From: Hygrocybe punicea
Taxonomy: Eukaryota > Basidiomycota > Agaricomycetes > Agaricales > Hygrophoraceae
Direction of reading: 5' to 3'
Assembly: GCA_963556145.1 (NCBI GenBank)
Contig: OY744462.1
Coordinates: forward strand, 3,906,001-3,970,000
Length of the DNA: 64,000 nucleotides
The notes below the pieces were generated by a model. The model was given only the letters and a program-made list of their open reading frames with translations, searched no databases and was not told where the DNA came from. Below are positions 55,327 through 64,000 of this stretch, piece after piece. Position 1 is the first letter of the stretch, and each line of letters starts with the position of its first letter. The position numbers and the translations under genes were made by a program.

Positions 55327-55560
55327 GTCAAGAAAGAAGGACCAAGATAACGAGCTAAGGCCCCTCCCATATTGGGAGCACAGCAACTGCCATAAGCCCA
55401 GACTACTTTAGGGCTCCAAACTCAACATGTACCTCAGCCGTTCACATTCACAACGGCTGAGGTATGGCCTCCTATATCACCTATCTGCATGTACTTTACA
55501 CTTACTCTACACCAGACTTATGTTATAGGTTTATAATAAATAACAAGTCATTCACATTCA
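55327..55560 (+). repeat. copia 3' LTR
   Basis: Starts TGTCAAGAAAGAAGGACC right after AAGTGGGAG (polypurine tract) and extends to about CATTCACA. The right end is estimated; a partial duplication (TTCACATTCACAACGGCTGA and TTCACAATGGCTGAG) blurs it. Confidence 0.6.
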
Positions 55561-55764
55561 CAATGGCTGAGACTTATGTTATAGTCGCAAAACAAAAGAG
55601 ATGTTAAAAATTTATAGTTGAGCTAGCTGAAGACAAAACTTATTAATAATTTGGATTTTTTTGTGTCCACCATTTTGGCCGCTTACTAAGCACTAACCCT
55701 AGGGTTAGGGAGTTAGCTAAGTTTGGATGACTATCCTCTATGTTAATGTGAAATTGTTGTCCTC
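55561..55764. promoter_or_regulatory. interval between copia LTR and DHX35-like gene
   Basis: Only about 200 bp separate the retroelement LTR from the helicase start, so the gene's promoter must lie in this stretch or in the LTR. A palindromic CTAACCCTAGGGTTAG occurs at 55692-55707. Confidence 0.4.
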
Positions 55765-58521
<2,757 letters not shown>

Positions 58522-59048
58522 TATATCTCTAGCTGAACCTAGTATATGCTGATTTCTTACATGTCAGGCTCCTGAACTATGGACACAAATATTGTGATCT
58601 GCATGAAGTATTGTAATAATAACCACACCACCATACATTATCTTAGGCCTTACTATCAGCAATCAAATTGTTTACTTGATTGCAGGAGCTGATAACCCCT
58701 GAGAAATAGTATAACTTTCCATGTCAATCCATGCAGTATTTCATACATGTAGAGCAAAGAAAAATCCATGAAGTCCATATGTATTCATTGATTTAAAAAA
58801 TGTTGCTTGTGAGGATCACTTCAGGCTACCTCTGAACCTGAACAACTAGTTGTTTCTTGGTCCTAGTACTGAATCATCTACATGTTGGTAAAAAGTACTG
58901 GTCAGCCCTGGGATGAAACCATCATCCCTGGTCTGATATGTTGGGACATCCTATTGGCCCTGGTCTGGCATATGAGATGGCCCCAGGAGCAACATTAGGT
59001 GGTGTGTCTTGTCCCATGTCCCATGGGACATCCCTTCCCTAGGTATTT
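58522..59048. other. non-coding stretch after DHX35-like gene
   Basis: AT-rich sequence; near 58905-59030 there are short repeats around CCCTGGTCTG and a hairpin GTCCCATGTCCCATGGGAC. No gene recognised. Confidence 0.3.
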
Positions 59049-59615
59049 CTTAATCAAGGGGGAACCAGCATTCAAAAAACTGAACGTGGGTCGGAAAATT
59101 TGTTTTGACAATTTCAGGGCCCCCCCCCCCCTCCTTCCTAATATGGGTATATTTAATTATGTAATATACAAAAAAGGCAATCTACCACCAACCCTTCTTG
59201 ATGTTTACATGCACCTCACACCACCAGTTGCAAGGCATGAAGTCAAGGTTGAGACAATCCAAATGAAACTGTACCAAGACCTGATCAGTCTAAGCATAAA
59301 TGCTGCCCCAGACTGGCCTGTCTCCCAGTCCCCACCAGGATCATCTTGTGGCATTCTGGGCACTCGAGCTTGTCTCTAACTTTGAATTTGGGTGCTGCCT
59401 GTCATTCATATTAGTTTCTGTAGTTATAGATGATTCATTTTGTTCAATTTTACCATGATGAAAGTGTTGCAAGCCACTCAGAGGTCTATAGTGAGTCAAA
59501 AATTACTATATAAGGCCATGTATTAAAGTACTCCTTTTTTTTATTTTGCTTGGCCCAACCCCCCCCACCTCAGGTGCAGGGTTTGAATGCTGGTTCCCCC
59601 TTGTTATTAATAATA
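59049..59615. mobile_element. possible MITE with 25 bp inverted ends
   Basis: CAAGGGGGAACCAGCATTCA (59053 on) recurs as the reverse complement TGAATGCTGGTTCCCCCTTG (59584-59603). C9 and C7 tracts and T-runs lie inside; the frame at 58999-59379 shows no domain. Target duplication not defined (TAAT/TTAT). Confidence 0.55.
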
Positions 59616-59919
59616 GAAAACTCTGATGACAGCATCCAGTTGTAAATGCAAGGCCTTGTCAGAGCCACTAAAAGTATCATAGGTGCTGTAGCATGGTATA
59701 AAATTGTTATACAAAAAACCATAGCAATCCAGGTAAGACAATGGGAGATGATTCATGCAGATCATGGTATAAATATGGATTATTGATCTGATTGATAGAT
59801 CCATCAAGTAAAATTTGTGAGGTTTGAAAATAATTGTTAATAAAATTTGCAAATGACCCACACAAAGACATGCTTATTATTTTGAGTTACAGAGCTGATT
59901 GTCAGTTGCAAGGAATGGA
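59616..59919. other. non-coding stretch
   Basis: AT-rich; no feature recognised. Confidence 0.3.
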
Positions 59920-60175
59920 GATAATTTATTAAAAGACTCATTCTTTATCAAACCTGGTTCAGTGCAGGTTCGTGATTAATTAATTAATTGATTAATGTTT
60001 ATGCATTGCCTATAGAGAAAGAAATTTTGGGCCAGAGATATGATTCAACTTCTGATACCAGAATATTCCACCAAGTTGATAGGCTTACATAAGCATCCAA
60101 ATATGGCTTGTCTCAGAACAGACAAATTACCTTGTAATTATATTCAAAATATTCATACTGGCCTCAATTCTTATC
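59920..60175 (+). repeat. R-family outer end, cut by gypsy LTR
   Basis: TTTATTAAAAGACTCATTCTTTATC, the AATT microsatellite, CGCCTATAGAG-like sequence (GCCTATAGAGAAAG) and ATATTCAAAATATTCATACTGG match R copies up to CTCAATTCTTATC, where the LTR begins at 60176. So this gypsy element also inserted into an R repeat. Confidence 0.88.
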
Positions 60176-61098
60176 TGTCATATCCATGCAACTCTGACAG
60201 ATTCCAATGATTGCAATTCTAGCTTGCAGTAAGGTATGAATGGAAAGGTAGAATATAGTCTTTGAGCTAAGTGTGAGGTATGGCCGTGACCCTCTTGTTC
60301 CTGGTCCACACTTGACCTCACTCACTGTCACGGCTCATCTCTTCTTTTTCACCCACCCACCTCTCCCTTCTCAGTGCCCCATCTTTCTTACTGTCTTAGC
60401 ACCTTGCACCTCACATTTTGCCTGGACTAGTGTCCCCTTGAGTATAAGCACTGTGAGGCATTCCCTCACTCCCTTCGCAGCTCACTCAGGGTTGGAAATC
60501 ACTCAGTTGGGGCCGGGTAGTCTGCCAGACTATCGCCCAAATTCTCCCTCTCCAAATCAGGTCTATGCCGGAAACAGACAATCAAAGAACTCCACTCTGG
60601 ACTTTTCCACCCCTTTATCTTATCTCATCCTCTCACATACATTATTGTTCCTTTCCTTGTTATAATCTATTCTTCTTCATCTCTGTTTCTCTGGACTTCT
60701 ATCCGTTCCTTTCCTTTGTTTACTTGTCGCTGTATGTAGCAACCTTTTATTCCTTTTATCCTTCTCCAAACTCCAGTTCCCTTTCCGGAGTACTTATTAT
60801 CTCTACGTTACTAAGGACATAACAATTAGTTTACCAAAGTATATAAGTTAGAACTACAATGTCCTGTAACTCCATTCTGAAAATCAACTTGAGTACTCCT
60901 GATTCTCAAACTTAAGGCTTCACCTTAAGCTCAATATTAGTCTCCATCTTTAGTCCAAACCTCAAGACTAACTCTTCTTTGTCCACTTCATGCCTACTCA
61001 GTATGACTTAAGGAAGTAGCTAAACTACTTCAAGAGTTCGCACCTCTGGTCCTCTGACTAACTCTGTTCTGTCTGGAGTTACTTGCATGCCTCTAACA
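60176..61098 (+). repeat. gypsy 5' LTR, 923 bp
   Basis: TGTCATATCCATGCAACTCT to CTCTAACA; same family as the LTR at 29771/36773. Relative to that LTR it carries about 340 extra bases (about 60210-60585), between CCAATGA and ACTCCACTCTGGAC. Leads into gag 46 bases later. Confidence 0.9.
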
Positions 61099-61144
61099 GT
61101 ATTTTTAGAACTACTCTTGAATTGTATTCCTTTTATGTTTGATC

Positions 61145-62314
61145 ATGTCTGTCCAAGGCTTCTCTCAACATAGAACCCCCACACATTATCATCTTACTCA
61201 ACCAGCGAGTTTCCTTGAATGCCCAACCATGACTACGGTTTCTCCGCTGGAAGAAACCCACACTCCGAGAAATGAACCACTTCCACGTCCCGTCTTTGAA
61301 GAGAACAATCCTCTCAGACTGGGCAACACCAATTGCGATGACACCAATCTCGCTGAGGCCATTGCCCTCCTAGCCACCACCCTCCAAAATAAGGGAGACG
61401 ACAAGCAACATACCAAAGTCCAAGAACCAGATACATTCTACACCTCCAACCCAACAAAACTCTGTCCTCTCCTGGTTCAGTTCCAGCTGAATTTCAATGA
61501 CAGACCAACCGCTTTCCAAACAGATGGTGCCGAAGTCAATTTCACCCTCTCCTATCTCAAAGGTATTGCACTCGCATGGTTCAAGCCTTACCTTTTGGAG
61601 AACCCAGAAACTGACACCTATCCGCTGGACTTCATGTCTGATTATGGAGATTTCTGCACAGAGCTGCAGACGAATTTTGGACCCTTGGATCCTAGGGGTA
61701 GTGCTGAGAATGAGTTGGAAAACCATGTAATGAAGGATAACCAACGAATTGCGAAGTACATTGGTAACTTCAATCGTCTCGCTACACAGACTGGCTGGGA
61801 CATTGGTGCCTTGTGGCACTCCTTTTACTGAGGACTTCCAGATCGCCTCAAAGATCAACTTGCCCAATCCAAGAAACCAAGGAATCTTTACAAGCTGAAG
61901 GATAAGGCTCAAATCCTTGATGCTAGGTATTGGGAACAGAAATCAGAGATTTCCCGTGCTTCGGGATCCTCTTCCGCCAAAGCCTCCACTTCTGAGGCCA
62001 AGTCTTTGACTGACAAAGCCTCCAAGAAAGGATCCCCCATCAAAGCTACCAACTCCGGTAGCACCTCCTCCACCACTCCAAAAACCCTTCCTGCCTATGC
62101 CAATAAGCTGGGCAAGGATGGTACACTCAAGCCTGCGGAACGCCAGCACTGTATCAATAATAAACTCTGCATTATATGTGGAGGAGCAGGACACATGGCC
62201 AAGGATTGCACCAAAGCCAAGTATATGTCCTCTTGCATTGCCACCTGCACCATCTCCACTTCCTCTGCACCTCGCATCTCTAGTTCCAATTCTCCGAAGG
62301 AGTTGGAAAAGTAG
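61145..62314 (+). pseudogene. Ty3/gypsy gag with one TGA
   Basis: The frame opens MSVQGFSQHRTPTHYHLTQ. The capsid-like retrotransposon gag domain (LLVQFQLNFNDRPTAF, VNFTLSYLKGIALAWFKPYL, DFCTELQTNFGPLDPRGSAE) is interrupted by TGA 61829-61831 between HSFY and GLPDRLKDQ, where relatives have Arg. It continues through a Ser/Lys linker to the zinc knuckle CIICGGAGHMAKDC, and TAG at 62312-62314. 388 sense codons in all. Gag forms the particle that packages element RNA. The LTR lies 46 bp upstream. Confidence 0.93.
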
Positions 62315-62334
62315 AGAGCAGTCTGCATACTCTG

Positions 62335-62600
62335 GCACAGGATGTAGGCTGTGTTGAACCTGACTGTGTGCTACTGGAAGTAAAACTCAACACGTCCACT
62401 CTCTCTAACGATTCCTTAAACGATTTCTCCTTATCATTCTTCTGTCCTTATTGTTACCCTTGTCAATTGTGGATCAACGCATTGTTTCATTGATCTGGAA
62501 TTCTGCTCCCTTCACAATCTCCCTGTTTTCCCCACTGCTCCAAACGTCTCTGCTTGTTTGATGGTTCCTCCAGTGGAATTATCAACAAATCTTGGGAGTT
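62335..62600 (+). pseudogene. gypsy protease remnant, truncated
   Basis: One frame reads VTLVNCGSTHCFIDLEF, the retropepsin region, where the family has VDCGSTH: the catalytic Asp is Asn here. Homology ends near 62600; RT, RNase H and integrase are absent and unrelated sequence follows. Frame changes are present between gag and this piece. Confidence 0.75.
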
Positions 62601-63082
62601 GCGAGGCAATGAAGGAACAGAGAATGGAGAGGAAAATAGATATAGCGAACAAGATGTAAAATTGAGACATATCTCCAATGGAACAGGGGTATACAAATGA
62701 GGCAAGTCCAATGTCAGTGTAGAAAGCCCAAAGGGTCACGTGTGATCATTTTGGGCAAGGTGAGTCAGTGGTGTTGGTATGAGAGCAGCCAGTGGTGAGC
62801 GGTATATGTCAGGTACAGCGGGTTGTGTCGGGTTGTGTCAGTTTCGAGTACATGGTAGGGGATGTGTCAGGTTCATGAGTATACATGATATATTGATGAT
62901 ATGCACTCAGAGGGTCGTTGGACCTCTACATCTCCAGGGTACTTTTAATAGAGACCATCCTTTTGCGGGAACTTCATATAAAATGCTTCACTGTTCAATG
63001 GGTTTCTCTTCATCTTCACCACCACTACCATTGATTATTCATGACTCGACAACACAAACACTATCCTGTTCTGCTATCTAGC
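62601..63082. other. flank, possible promoter of the 63083 gene
   Basis: No gene seen. A GTGTCGGGTTGTGTC-type short repeat occurs near 62822-62845, and CATATAAAAT at 62977-62986 could be a TATA box. Confidence 0.3.
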
Positions 63083-64000
63083 ATGAGCTACACCACATAC
63101 AACACTTTTGTTGCTGCACTCGACGTGGACCATCGCCAAGACAATGAGAAGGCCATTGAGACAGTGGTGGAGTTCCACCAAGACAGGCTGGTGATGACAG
63201 GCGAGGGGAATGAGGTGGTGGTGAAAAAGTGGGTTGTTGGCTGCAAAAAGGCACTGGTAAGTCATTACATTGTGTTTCTTCTGATAGTCTAATGACTCAT
63301 TCATCCTAGTGTGTGTACAATGGGCTCATTGCAGAGCTGCAAATGGGGGGCATCAAAACTGTGGAGCCACCACTTTGGAGGGACCAGCAGGCATATGTGC
63401 AGGAGATGAAGGAGTGGCCAAACAACTTGGCAGAGGTGGCGCGAATAGAGGAGGAGGAGGCAAGACAACAAGAGGACGTAGAAGAGTGGCAGTGGGAGGA
63501 GCAGCAGCAGCAGCAGCAAGAGGAGGTGGCAAGACAACAATGAGGAGAAGAGGGCAGGCAATGATGAGAGGAGGATGAAAGGCAATGAGAGCTGAGCAGG
63601 AAGGTGACAGAAGCAGTATAAGAGCAGTACCAGCTGGTGGTGGATCTTGCAAGACTAGAGGTGGACAAACGATGAGTAGAAGAAGGAGAAACAAGACGAT
63701 GAGACGAGAGGAAGAGGAAACAGCAGGAGCATGAAACATTGTGGGATGATGCATGAAAGGCATTACAAGAGAGAGAGGAGGACAAGGAGACTCAGAGGAG
63801 AGACAGAGAGGTGGCTGTATACTGGTGCAGGTCATGGAGGAATGACAAAGGCAGTTGGAGGAGATTGACATGGTGGCCGTAGTGGGTGGATTGTGGGGAT
63901 CAAGCGTGGGGACTGCTGGTCATGGGAATATGGACAAAATGGCTGATGTAGCAGGTGGGGCAAGAGCATCAAGCATAGGGACAGCAGCTGGTGGGTACGG
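63083..64000 (+). pseudogene. Gln/Glu-rich gene decayed by repeated TGA codons
   Basis: Exon 1 63083-63256 (MSYTTYNTFVAALDVDHRQD) joins exon 2 from 63310 (CVYNGLIAELQMGGIKTVEP, PPLWRDQQAYVQEMKEWP, then Glu/Gln-rich coiled coil) to the first TGA at 63541. The same frame continues as plainly coding coiled coil, broken by further TGA at 63562, 63565, 63586, 63673, 63700 and 63754 and a TAA at 63619. After a frame change near 63820 it reads LVQVMEE (TGA 63843) QRQLEEIDMVAVVGG and stays open to the window edge. Each TGA sits where a charged Gln/Arg/Glu pattern suggests Arg (CGA). Function unknown. Confidence 0.7.

Overview
The window looks like repeat-rich nuclear DNA of a filamentous basidiomycete, probably Agaricomycetes. 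The evidence is the many 45-70 nt GT-AG introns, a multi-exon DHX35-type helicase gene, several gene families I know only from agaric genomes, and dense nested Helitron, Ty3/gypsy, Ty1/copia, LINE and hAT-like debris. No bacterial operon, rRNA, tRNA or CRISPR feature was seen. One 100-base N run (21743-21842) marks an assembly gap.

Layout. 1-5424: minus-strand Helitron Rep-helicase running off the left edge. 6404-19336: the gene-bearing part, made of three consecutive head-to-head gene pairs (6404-8326 minus / 9569-11391 plus; 11854-13874 minus / 14778-15839 plus; 17002-17858 minus / 18428-19336 plus). The second and third pairs are paralogous, and a 0.6 kb palindromic array sits between the first two genes. 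19337-23250: non-coding DNA with a large inverted repeat around the assembly gap and a 20-22 bp minisatellite. 23251-24450: truncated hAT transposase. 24862-25444: small two-exon gene with a zinc knuckle.

26250-37146: 3' part of a Ty3/gypsy element (pol, an antisense zinc-finger/coiled-coil ORF, polypurine tract, LTR). Its LTR is split by a near-complete 6.8 kb LINE, which itself carries a 444 bp hAT-like MITE. 37147-48724: a second Helitron, copia sequence and four copies of a roughly 1.06-1.16 kb repeat family (called R here), with an 849 bp palindrome nested inside. A block around 44405-47663 appears inverted: reversing it rejoins a Helitron and aligns the two halves of one copia element that now lie 8 kb apart. 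48847-53482: LTR-flanked proline-rich element with a MITE inside, tandem repeats, a solo LTR and a Gln-rich ORF. 53756-55560: 3' half of the copia element. 55765-58521: DHX35-like DEAH-box helicase, the one clearly nameable host gene. 60176-62600: second Ty3/gypsy element (LTR, gag, start of protease). 63083-64000: decayed Gln/Glu-rich gene.

The strongest global signal is that almost every in-frame stop in the decayed genes is TGA where the family has, or the context suggests, arginine. This fits C-to-T change of CGA at CpG and suggests methylation-driven or RIP-like decay. Host genes with intact frames do not show it.
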